Assembly: GCA_034440615.1 (NCBI GenBank)
Contig: JAOTOM010004874.1
Location: forward strand, 434,001-498,000
Direction: 5' to 3'
DNA: 64,000 nt
Origin: Ashinkailepas kermadecensis
Lineage: Eukaryota; Arthropoda; Thecostraca; Neolepadidae
Notes under the pieces: model-generated
Databases searched by the model: none
The model's input: only the letters and a program-made list of their open reading frames with translations
What the model was told of the DNA's origin: nothing
Part shown: piece after piece, positions 39,801 to 49,322 of the stretch
Numbering within the stretch: position 1 is the first letter of the stretch
Layout: every line of letters begins with the position of its first letter
Position numbers and translations under genes: made by a program

Positions 39801-42800
39801 AGTCCGAGCGTCTGTCTGTCTGCGTGTCTGTCTGTCTGCGTGTCTGTCTATGTCTGCTTGTCTGTCTGTCTTTCTCCTATCTCTGTCTCCCTCTTCTCTG
39901 TCTTGTAATATGCTTTTGTCTATGTCTTTGCAATATGTCTTGTATTCCCTGTCTTTGTATCTCTGCCTCACTGCCTCTCTGCATCTCTGTCTCTCTGCCT
40001 CTCTGCCTCTCTGTCTCCCTGTCTTCCTGTCTTTCGCTCTCCTCGCTTCGCTGTCTCTTTACCTCTCTGTCTCCCTGTCTCACTGTCTCCCTGCTTTCCC
40101 TGCAATGACATTGCAGAGGGAGTACGAAGGGAGATTTGCGTGGGGAATATTTCCCAGAGAAGAAAGCCAATTCACGCACATGCTTGCTTCGTAAAGGCCC
40201 TTATAATGAAGTTGCTATAACAGCGTTAGTTAACGCTGGTTTCTCTGAGCACAGGTGGCATTCGTAGCCGGACTGGGGAACTGCCGCCGAGTTACACATG
40301 CACTTCGTAGCGAGATTAGAGAACTGTCGCCGAGTTACACGTGCACTTCGTAGCGGGACTGGGGAACTGCCGCCGAGTTACACATGCACTTCGTAGAGGG
40401 ACTGGAGAACTGCCGCCGAGTTACACGTGCACTTCGTAGCGGGACTGGGGAACTGCCGCCGAGTTACACATGCACTTCGTAGTGAGACTAGAGAACTGCC
40501 GCCGAGTTACACGTGCACTTCGTAGCGGGACTGGGGAACTGCCGCCGAGTTACACATGCACTTCGTAGAGGAACTGGAGAACTGCCGCCGAGTTACACAT
40601 GCACTTCGTAGAGGAACTGGAGAACTGCCGCCGAGCTACACGTGCACTTCGTAGAGGGACTGGAGAACTGCCGCCGAGTTACACGTGCACTTCGTAGCGG
40701 GACCGGAGAACTGTCGGGGACGTGGAGGTAATTTGAGCATTTTTTAAAACTTGAGACGGCCTTGGGAAGACGTGGTGAGACGGATTGGCTATGTGTGTCA
40801 ATGTTCTGAAAGGGTGATCGTTTGAGCACAAATGGATCGCATACAGATTCCTCTCAAACAATTATAAATCAGTGATGTTTTGAGTTGTTCCGACATATCA
40901 CCTTTGTCCAACTTACCCAAAGTGTGGGGTAAGTCTATCCTAGTGGAGGGGTCAGTTGATCACAAGCCCTATTTATATAAATAAACGCTGTGACGACTAC
41001 TGAGGAGTGTTACTTTTAGTGCTGCGAACTTTGTGTGGTCACTTCCTGTCACCTCGAGTGTCCGGTGGAAAAGCATGAAGCTATCAAAAAATACCACGGA
41101 ATATACTTCGATCTAAATTTTCCCCGCCTTTTTATCTAGCATTGTCGCACCATAACTCATAACATAACAGTATGCTGAACGCCGATAGGCCGAACAACGA
41201 TTTTATGCCAATGTATGTTGTGCTTCATGAGAAAAACATCACCAACATGCGACACATTAACAGACCACGGCTCATCCGCGGCTCCTCTTGCTCTGGTCGC
41301 GATTGCTCAACTTGTCGCATACGCACCTCACTTGAATCACTTCAAATAAATATGGCTGCCCATCTCCTGATCATCCCACGCCAAAGTGACATGGATGGAT
41401 TTCAAGACAAAACACATGTCTACAATTGTGTGCTATGATCCAAAGTCTACCTGTTGCGAATTAAGGAAAATAAAACATTTCCAAGTGAAGGAAAGATTAC
41501 TTGAGACCATTTTTGTTCAACCAACACACATTTTTGTTCCAGGCTCACCAGATATCTACCGTTCCCGGTCTCCCGTCCAACCAAAAATGGAGACTTTCTT
41601 CGATGTGTCGGGGGGTGGTTTATAAGTTTTCATGACCATAGGAGGTGAGATAATGGGGGCGGCTCAATTTACCTGGGGGCTCGGCTAACCTCACTTTCCC
41701 CCACTGGCGGTCTGCTGGTTGGTGTTATCTACTGCGCCGTCGTGGCTATCCCCGGTGTTCGGGAGTAGTACGGCACACTATACCATTGCACATCTGTGCT
41801 ATTTATTGTTCAGCGTTGCAGTTCCCAGTCAAATTGCGTCCGGCTCTGATTGCTCGTGCAGTTATAACGACCTGCGGAATGTTTGTTCAGCCTGTGATCG
41901 TGGCATGAGGCAGGAGCGGCGGAGCGTATCGCGGTAGAGGGGTGGGGGCGCCCTACTCAGACATGTATTTTTCGGTGGCGTAGTAGCTGGCGTTCGCGAC
42001 AATTTGTTGTCACTCACGGACTAATCTTCATTTTCAGCGCATGATTAGCTGGAAGTTCTGCCGCCGGGTGCCAAAGCTGCACCACGGATTTGGAATCGGG
42101 GGCGAGAAGGACTTTGTTTTATTTTGTCGTGTAAGGTCATAGGAGTACTATGGAATTTGCGAAATCTGATGCTTTTCCGCTCAAACTGAGGACACATTTT
42201 TAGCTGCTTGCAACATTCGTTTGTGCGACAAAATTTCCCGCCTGATTTTTTTTTCTTAGCAACAAATCTCAGCATTTATTGAATTCAGGCTGTACTTACG
42301 TGAGTTAGGCAATGTGTATGTGGCTTCTGACAAGCATCTTGTTTATGCAATATCAATGCTCAATGTACAGGGCTGGAAGAAGCCAAATCACCTCATACTA
42401 GCGGTCAGGCTGGAAATGACCAAGCTCGTCGCCACGGTCTCAGATAGACAAGCTGGTACTATAGCAAGGTTTAAGTACTGGCGACTCGTCTGCCAGCTTG
42501 CAATGAGACAATGGGAAAAACCTCATTCGGGTAATTTCCACGCATCCCACTGCCCTGCGGTTGTTATAGTTATCAATTATGACTGCCTCTGCCGACCGCG
42601 GAATAAAAGCGTTTTCTTAATGCTAGCATTAACCCACGCAAGACCGGAGAGGGAGGGTTGCAACACCGCTCCATGAGGGTTTTGCAGTATGAATGAAAAA
42701 CGGCATGTGTGAACACGCTGCAATGTTTGATAGCTTGTGGGGTGTTGTGGGGTGTTGTGGGGGTGTTGTGGGGTGTTGTGGGGTGTTGTGGGTGGTGTGG

Positions 42801-45800
42801 GGTTTGTGGGTTGTTGTGGGGTGTTATGGGGTGTTGTGGGGTGTTGTGGGGTGTTGTGGGGTATTGTGGGGTGTTGTGGGGTGTTGTGGGGTGTTGTGGG
42901 GTATTGTGGGGTGTTGTGGGGTGTTGTGGGGTGTTATGGGGTGTTATGGGGTGTTGTTGGGTATTGTGGGGTATTGTGGGGTGTTGTGGGGTGTTGTGGG
43001 GTGTTGTGGGGTGTTGTGGGTTGTGGGGTGTTGTGGGGTGTTGTGGGTGTTGTGGGGTGTTGTGGGGTGTTGGGGGGTGTTGTGGGGTGTTGTGGGGTGT
43101 TGTGGGGTGTTGTGGGGTGTTGTGGGGTGTTGTGGGGTGTTGTGGGGTGTTGTGGGGTGTTGTGGGGTGTTGTGGGGTGTTGTGGGGTGTTGTGGGGTGG
43201 GTGTTGTGGGGTGTTGTGGGTGTTGTGGGGTGTTGTGGGGTGTTGTGGGGTGTTGTGGGTGGGGTGTTGTGGGGTGTTGTGGGGTGTTGTGGGGTGTTGT
43301 GGGGGTTGTTGTGGGGTGTTGTGGGTGTGTGGGGTGTTGTGGGGTGTTTGGGGTGTTGTGGTGTTGTGGGGTGTTGTGGGGTGTTGTGGGGTGTTGTGGG
43401 GTTTGTGTGGTGTTGTGGGGTGTTGTTTGTGGGGTGTTTTGGGGTGTTGTGGGGTGTTGTGGGGTGTTGTGGGGTGTTGCGGGGTGTTGTGGGGTGTTGG
43501 GGGTGTTGTGGGGTGTTGTGGGGTGTTGTGGGGTGTTTGGGGTGTTGGGGTGTTGCGGGGTGTTGTGGGGTGTTGTGGGGTGTTGTGGGGTGTTGTGGGG
43601 TGTTGTGGGGTGTTGTGGGGTGTTGTGGGGTGTTGTGGGGTGTTGTGGGGTGTTGTGGGGTGTTGTGGGGTGTTGTGGGGTGTTGTGGGGTGTGGGGTGT
43701 TGTGGGGTGTTGTGGGGTGTTGTGGGGTGTTGTGGGGTGTTGTGGGTGTGTGGGGGTTGGGGTGTTGTGGGTGTTGTGGGTGTTGTGGGGTGTTGCGCGC
43801 AGGGGTTGCAGCCAGGACTTTCTTAAAGGGGTCCAACCACCACAAATGTTATGGGGACCACGGCTCGCGAAGCGCACCTAAAATTGATCGTGTGGCGTTG
43901 TGCAAATCTAAAATTTTTGTTGATCTGGTGTAATTGTTTGGGTGCAAGGGAGATGAGGGAAATGCTCAGGGATCTTGTTGTGTTCTAGTTGCTGCTCTAG
44001 TAGATCGCATTTCTCATCCAGCACGATACAGAAATGGTTCGATAAAATGCAATGCAACTCTGTGCAGACCTATGCACATGCATTGCAGAACCATTGGCAC
44101 AGGTCTTGCTACCAGGTCAGGTCAGGTCACTAACCTGATACGATTGTTCGTGGACATGCTCCGGCGGATTTCCACGGATTTCGCGCCTGGCTCCAAGTTC
44201 GAACCCAAATAGAACCCTATGCACGAAACCCTTACTAAATATACATTATCGTGTCCAAAATCCAATCAAAGCCCAACGAGGGATCGCATGATCCTATAGC
44301 ATTCTATAACATCCCACAGCGCCCTATTAGCAGCTAAAATGTAACCTCCGTTTCAGCAGGAAGGCGTCAGATTTCGGAAAATTCATAGTACCCCTATGAC
44401 CTTGCACGACAAAAACAATCAAGGACCTTCTCACCACCGATTAAAAATCCGTGGTGCAGCTTTGGCACCGGGCGGAACAACTTCCAGCTAACCATGCGCT
44501 GAAAATACAGACTAGTCCGTGAGTGGCAACAAATTGTCGCAAACGCCAGCTACTACGCCACCGAAAAGTACATGTCTGAGTAGGGCGCCCCCACCCCTCT
44601 ACCGCGATACGCTCCGCCGCTCCTGCCTCATGCCACGATCACAGGCTGAACAAACATTCCGCAGGTCGTTATAACTGCGCGAGCAATCCGAGTCGCACAC
44701 GATTTGACTGGGAACTGCAACGCTGAACAATAAATAGCACAGATGTGCAATGGTATAGTGTGCCGTACTACTCCCGGACACCGGGGATAGCCACGACGGC
44801 GCGGTAGATAGCACCAACCAGCAGACCGCCAGTGGGGGAAAGTGAGGTTAGCTGAGCCTCTAGGTAAGTTGAGCCACCCCCATTATCTCACCTCCTATGG
44901 TGTCATGAGAATTGGGCGCATAGCACAGCAAGCAACGCAGGGCAATATGGGTTTCGGAATTTTGGTGCCCAAACAAGTTGCGACCCAGTGGGATAAACAC
45001 GACCACCTAATCCGAAACAGCACCTTCAACCATATTGACGCGATGCGCCTGTGCTGATACACACGGTAGTAGATTGCGCGCATGCACACGGTAGTGGACT
45101 ACACCCATACACACGGTAGTGGATTGCACGCATACACGTGGTAGTGGATTGCACGCATGCACACGGCAGTGGATTCCACGCGTATGCACGGTACTGGATA
45201 TGCACGGCAGTGGAATAACCCGGGTTTCGTCCCCAATCGTGATCAGGCTCCATCGAATGACACACTTTCATTTTAACTGGATTGCATTTGCTCTACTACC
45301 GATGACTGCCATTCTCAATGGTGGGCTCCACAATTTCAGTTCTGCAATGAGATTCTACAGTTGTTCAGTGATGACCTGTCATCACTGGGAATTCCGGCTT
45401 CCGCCCTGCTTCATACCCCACAAACCACGATGGGCAACCAACTTTGCCGGGTCACTGACCTTTGCCTGCTGCGCAATATTTGCATTCACATAGCAGTTCT
45501 GCACTGCACCTCCCACTCAGGTATTCATGTATTTTATCGTATGCATATATAGTGGTGAAAACATGAGTAGAATAGCGTCGATGCAAAAGCAAGAAGCTTA
45601 TGTTTAATCACCTTTCGAAAGCTAAGCACAAGAACAAATGAAATAACGCGATTGGGCAGTACTGAGAAACCGATGACCCATAGACTTCCTCACTAGAAAG
45701 ACCGGCAAAGGAAGTGCATGACAGCATTCATGCAGTGAGGAAAGCAGTGGTAGGGAAGCAACACTTCAAGCTTAAAACACAACGTCAAATATAAAGAGAC

Positions 45801-48023
45801 GTGCTATTTTGTGAAAAGACAGCCGACTATGATTGCATCATCTTTGTTTGCCTTATATATATATTAATTCGCCATTGAACAGTTCAATCGATACGCACAT
45901 CCGGGACCTTGCGAGGAGACTACTTCTGGCAGTAACCGTGCGCGTGACGACAACAAGGAAGGATTTCGGCCAGAGCCAGTCCAGTCCGACCCGATAAAAC
46001 GTGATGCCGAACCGAGTTCTATTGCACGCCTCAACTTCTGACGCCAGTCCGCAAGACACCGAAATATTTCTACTGAGCCTCCCGAGCAGAAATACCGAAG
46101 GCCATTTCTACGTTCTCGTGCCAAGCCTCTGTATGACTGCATATCTCGCGCGAAGCCTCTGTGTGACTGCATATCTCGCGCCAAGCCTCTGTGTGACTGC
46201 ATATCTCGCGCCAAGCCTCTGTGTGACTGCATATCTCGCGCCAAGCCTCTGTGTGACTGCATATCCTGGCGAAACCTGACAAACGATCGGTTATGTCATG
46301 AAGATGACGCCGCACTTGGTAGTCCTAGAACATTTACGTAATTTCATTGGAGGCCACATCGCCAGAAGTGCCAGAACGAGTGACAGTTCGGGGCAACGAC
46401 CGGGCCATTCTCCAGCCGATACGATCTGACTCAGTGAAGAGGCCTACCAGCCGGCTTCGTTTGACCATGAATCTCGAGCGGCCGGGTTTGCCGAGACACG
46501 AAGCGGCTGACGGCGAAGGACAGTGGTGCGCCCAGTGGGTGGCCAAGGAAGTAATGGCCGTCGGAAGAGTTTGATGTCCTGATAAAATATAAGATTTTGA
46601 CGTGGATGGTGCGACGCGATCGTTTGTTTTGGAGAAATACCACGCAGTTGTGTATTTTTGACTTCTAGCTTTTGCTGAATGTCGTGCCCTCCTCTTGAGG
46701 ACAATTCATCTTCATTGCATATCTTGGGCTTTTTCTAGCATATTTGTCTTTTATCTTGATATTGGTGCCCTCCTAAATAGTTTTCTAGGCGCTCCTTTCA
46801 GACTTGCAGTTTCAGAGTTCAAGCTCGTGAAGAAGTTTCAGAATTCCCAGATCGCCATGAATAATTTCCAATTAACCCACTGTTCTGGAAAATTTTCTAC
46901 TATATCGACAATGCACAAAAGTAATCATATTTTGATCAGTGAGTTGCTGAAATGAAAGCGCCAACGAATACATCCATACCTTTGTACTTCTTACATCGCA
47001 TATTCCTATATAGCTTCGTGTTATGATTGTATTTCCTCTGACACAGTTTTGCGTACGTACATCAAGTCATGTCCAGATTAACGGGACGCACTTGCCGTTG
47101 TCTCCCATAGGCAGTCTCACATTTCTCAAGTTTCTCTTTCATGTGGTGTTTGAGTGTCCCGCTCTCAGCCCGTTGTCACTATGGTGACATTACAATGACC
47201 GCTGTGCGAGAAGTTGAGGTACTCACTCATACACCTTTTTTAACGGCGTGCAAAAAGCAATCCATGCAAACTGTAGCCTTCTCGTGCGAAGCGTATATTT
47301 GCATGCTACGTGAGGCTGAACCACCCACCTCCCTCAACACAACCACAGGGGGCAGCACCCTTCAACACAACCACAGGGGGCAGCACCCTTTAACACAACC
47401 ACAGGGGGCAGCACCCTTCAACACAACCACAGGGGCAGCACCCTTCAACACAACCACAGGGGGCAGCACCCTTCAACACAACCACAGGGGGCAGCACCCT
47501 TCAACACAACCACAGGGGGCAGCACCCTTCAACACAACCACAGGGGGCAGCACCCTTCAACACAACCACAGGGGCAGCACCCTTCAACACAACCACAGGG
47601 GGCAGCACCCTTCAACACAACCACAGGGGGCAGCACCCTTCAACACAACCACAGGGTCCCGGGCCTTAACACGGGGCTTACCACGGGTACCCCTACCTGG
47701 GGCCTTACACACGGGGGCAGCATCCTTCAACACAACCACAGGGGGGCAGCACCCTTCAACACAACCACAGGGGGCAGCATCCTTCAACACAACCACAGGG
47801 GCAGCACCCTTCAACACAACCACATGGGGCAGAACCCTTCAACACAATCACGGGCGGCAGCACGGCAGCGGTGTCACCGGACCAATGACGTCACATACCT
47901 TGCAGCCCTCGCACGACGTGACGCCATAGTGGTAGCCGGACGCCTTGTCGCCGCACACACGGCACGCCACGAACGTTTTGTTGGGCGATGACGTGTTGGA
48001 GTCGGCCGGCACCACGCTTTGTT
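30657..48023 (-). CDS. E78: E78-class nuclear receptor gene (NR1E group), seven 3' exons, 5' end missing
   Basis: A ligand-regulated or orphan nuclear receptor acting in the nucleus as a DNA-binding transcription factor; in insects E78 (Eip78C) belongs to the ecdysone response cascade (family knowledge). Seven minus-strand exons (47899-48023, 38094-38235, 36535-36746, 34128-34275, 32834-32997, 32327-32506, 30657-30857) join with matching phases and GT-AG borders to give about 390 residues: zinc finger 1 (C-x2-C-x13-C-x2-C), P-box CEGCKG, zinc finger 2 (C-x5-C-x9-C-x2-C), the [18 protein letters not shown] extension, a hinge, an LBD with [17 protein letters not shown] signature, and helix 12 LFAEIF. 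The finger-2 residues [10 protein letters not shown] and the SVRYGR extension favour E78 over E75, Rev-erb or PPAR. No upstream exon with the start codon was recognised; exon 1 begins two bases into a codon, so at least one exon lies above 48023. Introns range from 186 bp to 9.7 kb and hold many repeats. Confidence 0.93.
31469..31691. mobile_element. hAT-type MITE, 223 bp, in E78 intron 6
   Basis: Begins CAGTAGCGCAACCAGG and ends CCTGGTTGCACTG, an imperfect TIR pair. Flanking 8-mers are ctttcgta (31461-31468) and ctttcgca (31692-31699), a 7/8 target duplication. The interior is GC-rich with the palindrome at 31514-31532 (gggcccgcttcgcgggccc). No coding capacity. Confidence 0.8.
31972..32170. 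mobile_element. hAT-type MITE, 199 bp, in E78 intron 6
   Basis: Starts CAGAGGCGTAGCCA and ends TGGCTACGAATCTG, TIRs matching at CAGA and CGTAGCCA. The 8-mer GTCTGAAA is present on both sides (31964-31971 and 32171-32178), a perfect target duplication. The interior (gggattttcaccacgc, ttcggtgcgcttcg) is shared with 39098-39283. Confidence 0.85.
32327..32506 (-). CDS. E78: E78 exon: LBD helices 7-9
   Basis: 180 nt, exactly 60 codons, phase 0 at both ends; acceptor ccttcgcag, donor CAG|GTGGGG. It encodes [20 protein letters not shown] then [20 protein letters not shown] and an amphipathic stretch ending LLEALKIQ. The [17 protein letters not shown] block is the typical helix 7-8 region (L-x-DTE-x-AL). 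The ATG at 32500 is an internal methionine, not a start. A 199-bp MITE lies 156 bp downstream in the next intron. Confidence 0.92.
32834..32997 (-). CDS. E78: E78 exon: LBD helices 3-6
   Basis: 164 nt. Acceptor gtcggcag and donor AAC|GTGAGT. Two bases complete the glycine split from the previous exon, then [20 protein letters not shown] continues the canonical LBD signature (helices 3-5, with the conserved GQDDQ turn), followed by WLAHASRL, a beta-turn segment ([14 protein letters not shown]) and IETMFN. 54 full codons, phase 0 end. This is the most diagnostic LBD exon. Confidence 0.94.
34128..34275 (-). CDS. E78: E78 exon: LBD helix 3
   Basis: 148 nt, 49 codons plus one base, ending CCAG|GTGGGG. 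The C-terminal part, [20 protein letters not shown] followed by AKRIPG, is the helix 3 start of the nuclear receptor LBD signature. The upstream edge is placed at the gccaacag acceptor because it restores phase 0 with the previous exon; this adds a linker ([20 protein letters not shown]) of low complexity. Other AG positions nearby would break phase. The helix 3 half is certain, the exact acceptor less so. Confidence 0.88.
34371..34383. promoter_or_regulatory. Perfect DR1 nuclear receptor element (candidate)
   Basis: AGGTCA-C-AGGTCA, two perfect half-sites spaced by one base, lies about 95 bp upstream of the E78 helix-3 exon in intron 3. DR1 sites are bound by RXR-type and other nuclear receptor dimers (established). 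Function here is inference; chance occurrence in 64 kb is possible. Confidence 0.35.
35328..35942 (+). other. 204-codon orphan ORF antisense in E78 intron 3
   Basis: Starts [20 protein letters not shown], which looks like a signal peptide (hydrophobic core then small residues), and continues as a Ser/His-rich sequence without recognised domain to TGA. AATAAA overlaps the end at 35930-35935. The region is AT-balanced and the length is only modestly above chance, so it may be random. No neighbouring promoter was recognised. Confidence 0.15.
36190..36440 (+). repeat. GC-rich minisatellite in E78 intron 3
   Basis: Diverged 30-60 bp units of tatcgcgccggcgtccc and ggctatccagg type. It begins about 95 bp past the hinge exon donor. 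Confidence 0.75.
36535..36746 (-). CDS. E78: E78 exon: DBD C-terminal extension, hinge and LBD helix 1
   Basis: 212 nt. Acceptor gggcag at its upstream edge and a strong CTT|GTAAGT donor. The first two bases (CC) complete a serine with the T ending the previous exon, giving [16 protein letters not shown] without a gap. Then comes an acidic hinge (SSDDDQSRD) and [19 protein letters not shown] followed by FTEEKTR, which corresponds to LBD helix 1 and the loop after it. It ends phase 0 after RRPAAL. GC-rich in third positions. The frame stays open past the donor to a TGA at 36445, so intron retention would truncate the receptor. Confidence 0.92.
37130..37860 (+). repeat. Degenerate long-period repeat in E78 intron 2
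   Basis: Recurring gggcctcctgtcg, gacctccggacaacat and gttttcgtgacct-type blocks at irregular 50-120 bp spacing; strongly diverged. Confidence 0.55.
38094..38235 (-). CDS. E78: E78 exon: second zinc finger
   Basis: 142 nt, 47 codons plus one base. It follows an aatttt-free but pyrimidine-containing cttccag acceptor and ends GATT|GTAAGT. It opens with [15 protein letters not shown], completing the P-box glycine, and contains finger 2 with four cysteines (C-x5-C-x9-C-x2-C) and [20 protein letters not shown]. It has no start codon and lies in AT-rich DNA, so it is easily missed by ORF length. Codon use is AT-biased (AGA, TTA, AAA), unlike the GC-rich LBD exons, matching its local base composition. 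It sits 9.7 kb downstream of the finger-1 exon. Confidence 0.93.
38560..39050 (+). repeat. CAC-rich minisatellite in E78 intron 1
   Basis: Blocks cgccatgacctcagacacaa and accacatcacaccac recur at roughly 80-bp spacing, separated by tcatcatcatatcg. Confidence 0.85.
39098..39283. mobile_element. hAT-type MITE, 186 bp, in E78 intron 1
   Basis: Starts CAGAGGCACAGCCAAG and ends CTTGGCTGCACCACTG. Same family as 31972-32170: both share gattttcatcaccc-, ttcggtgcg- and tatttcatg-type interior blocks. Flanks gcctggaa and gcttgaac form a degraded 8-bp duplication, so this copy is older. Confidence 0.72.
39780..40095 (+). repeat. Pyrimidine-rich CTGTCT repeat
   Basis: Imperfect (CTGTCTGT)n and (CTCTCTGC)n stretches within E78 intron 1. 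Confidence 0.9.
40255..40715 (+). repeat. 43-bp minisatellite, about ten units
   Basis: cttcgtagcgggactgggga followed by actgccgccgagttacacat and gca; starts at 40303 and 40346 fix the period at 43 bp. Confidence 0.95.
42735..43795 (+). repeat. G-rich 10-bp minisatellite, about 100 units of TGTTGTGGGG
   Basis: Nearly pure (TGTTGTGGGG)n with occasional 1-4 bp deletions and single T/A or T/C changes. The plus strand is G-rich with repeated runs of four Gs; the E78 transcript, from the minus strand, would carry the C-rich complement. Its open frames on both strands are repeat artefacts. Confidence 0.97.
43800..43945 (-). mobile_element. Fragment of the same MITE family
   Basis: Starts CAGGGGTTGCAGCCAGGAC and contains, on the minus strand, the interior blocks aaaattttagatttgcac and ggtgcgcttcgcg found in the intron-6 MITE. 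The other end is not recognisable. It directly follows the G-rich array inside the 41.6-44.9 kb element. Confidence 0.55.
45060..45215 (+). repeat. 25-bp minisatellite, about six units
   Basis: cacacggtagtggattgcac plus gcatg; period read at 45060 and 45085. Confidence 0.9.
46121..46268 (+). repeat. 30-bp minisatellite, five units
   Basis: gcctctgtgtgactgcatat plus ctcgcgccaa, nearly identical copies. Confidence 0.95.
47330..47856 (+). repeat. 27/28-bp minisatellite next to the E78 finger-1 exon
   Basis: About 17 units of cacaaccacagggggcagca plus cccttcaa, differing by one G. A 60-bp non-repeat insert lies at 47657-47717. The array ends about 40 bp from the exon donor at 47897-47898. Confidence 0.95.
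47899..48023 (-). CDS. E78: E78 exon: first zinc finger
   Basis: 125 nt. On the minus strand it follows a tgtgtttcag acceptor and ends AAG|GTATGT. It carries the last two bases (AA) of a split codon plus 41 codons: a polar linker ending SSPNKTFVA, then [18 protein letters not shown] and the P-box residues CEGCK. All four zinc-binding cysteines of finger 1 are present, and the P-box is the type that reads AGGTCA half-sites. The exon ends in phase 0 right after the P-box lysine, as in many nuclear receptor genes. The linker before the finger has no family signature, so it is assigned by frame and splice sites only. Confidence 0.93.
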
Positions 48024-49322
48024 CTGAAACACAGATGCGGATGGTTAGTGCTGTAGGTTCAGCATCGCACCGAACAGAATGGTATGGCATGCAGCTCCGG
48101 CCGGCCAAGTACATCGAACAGTTCGATGAGCTCCTATAAAAGCCCGCTAAGCAAAACAACGTACAATTTCTTGAAGCATACCCACTTGAGCGTCCTTTTC
48201 TTTTAAAATGGTGTGGGTTTTCGTGGGGCAAAAAGGGCGGCCAAAACACTTTGGAGGGGATGGGAAGAATATGTCAAGGAAAGCCTTATTGAATTTGTAA
48301 AGATTTTAAGGTGAACATAATTTTAAAATAATTTTTGCTTCATAAATTTTGCATAGATTTCGTGAAAAGCTTCCTCATGTTAATATTCATTAAAATGATC
48401 CGTTTATGGGCGCCCATGGACTCTCCTACGCCCCCTATGCCATCTGTCTACCATGCCAAGGTGGTACAACTGCCTCTGGTGGGATCCAAGGGGAACCACG
48501 GATAATTGCTTGAAAACAACTTCCTCGAAAACTCATTTGGAAACATAACTAGCTCCGAGTTACCATTAAGGACATTTTCGTTATCGGGAGCATTGCACCG
48601 ATCAGGTGGCAGCGGCAAACGCAGCTGGACAGTTTATTAATGCAGGACTATCCAAATGGACGGCATCTAATACCTCACGGGTTCAGAAACACACCATAGA
48701 ACACATTTTTGGACGAAGTCTAGGCCAATTATTTTGTTTACGGCTTTAACGGCCTCAGGGACCCCTATGTCTGTTTCAGGGTCCCTCTGACTGCTCCGAA
48801 GTCCATTTTGTCGGTCTCAGAAACCAATCCTGCTTCCATAGGGATCTCTATGTTCGTCTGAAGTGTTCTTCAGACTTTCCAAGGGTCCTGCCTCTGTCGG
48901 TCTCAGGGGACCCTCTGACCTTCCCATGGACTCCTCTGCCGATCTCAGAACACAAAATGTAATAACGATTACGGTCGGGGACTTCGGGGGCCCTTCGATC
49001 CCCGACTGCCCCTTTCCACCTCGAAGCAGTCTGCACCCCTAGACTGTCCGGGGGTACTTGGGGCCTCCGGTCCACTCGAAGGGAGTCATGATCCGTGATC
49101 CCCCACCTTTGTATCCGCCTCTGACGTAGGTTGAACATTTGCTATGTGCTAATTATTACATGAGCTGGATTGAAGTCAGAACTATGGACAGAAATCGGTT
49201 GCTCCAGGAATACAGGTAGCAGTGCGACGTCTTGGTCTTGGTCTTGGTATTGGTCTTGGCGAATGACCAAGGACGCTACAAACACTTCGGATGAGGGCGC
49301 ATAAAGTGACCTATTCTTTTCG
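48024..49322. other. Upstream of the E78 finger-1 exon
   Basis: This is intron sequence if the gene continues upstream. No additional exon recognised; 48720-49080 has degenerate tctcaggg/ccctctga repeats. Confidence 0.45.

Larger units (their letters stand above)
41631..44906. mobile_element. 3.3-kb foldback element in E78 intron 1
   Basis: Two inverted arms of about 577 bp, 41631-42208 and 44331-44906, share long near-identical stretches (for example catgacaccataggaggtg-type ends, gagataatgggggcggctca, and a 72-codon open frame present in both at 41719-41937 and 44599-44817). The 2.1-kb centre holds a unique segment, the GGGGTGTTGT array, a MITE fragment and a segment related to 12855-13150. 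No transposase was recognised, and no clear target duplication could be read at the ends. Confidence 0.75.

Noticed and set aside
42573..43881. Several 300-430 codon frames on both strands
   Set aside because: Produced by the stop-free TGTTGTGGGG array; all frames are open at once.
44110..44128. Triple AGGTC hormone-response-like element
   Set aside because: The half-sites overlap at 5-bp spacing and belong to an interspersed repeat, with similar tgacctaacttgacc versions elsewhere.
30657..48023. Assignment as E75, Rev-erb or PPAR
   Set aside because: Finger 2 and the [13 protein letters not shown] extension fit E78; E75 has a different second finger and a VRFGRVPKRE-type extension as I remember it.
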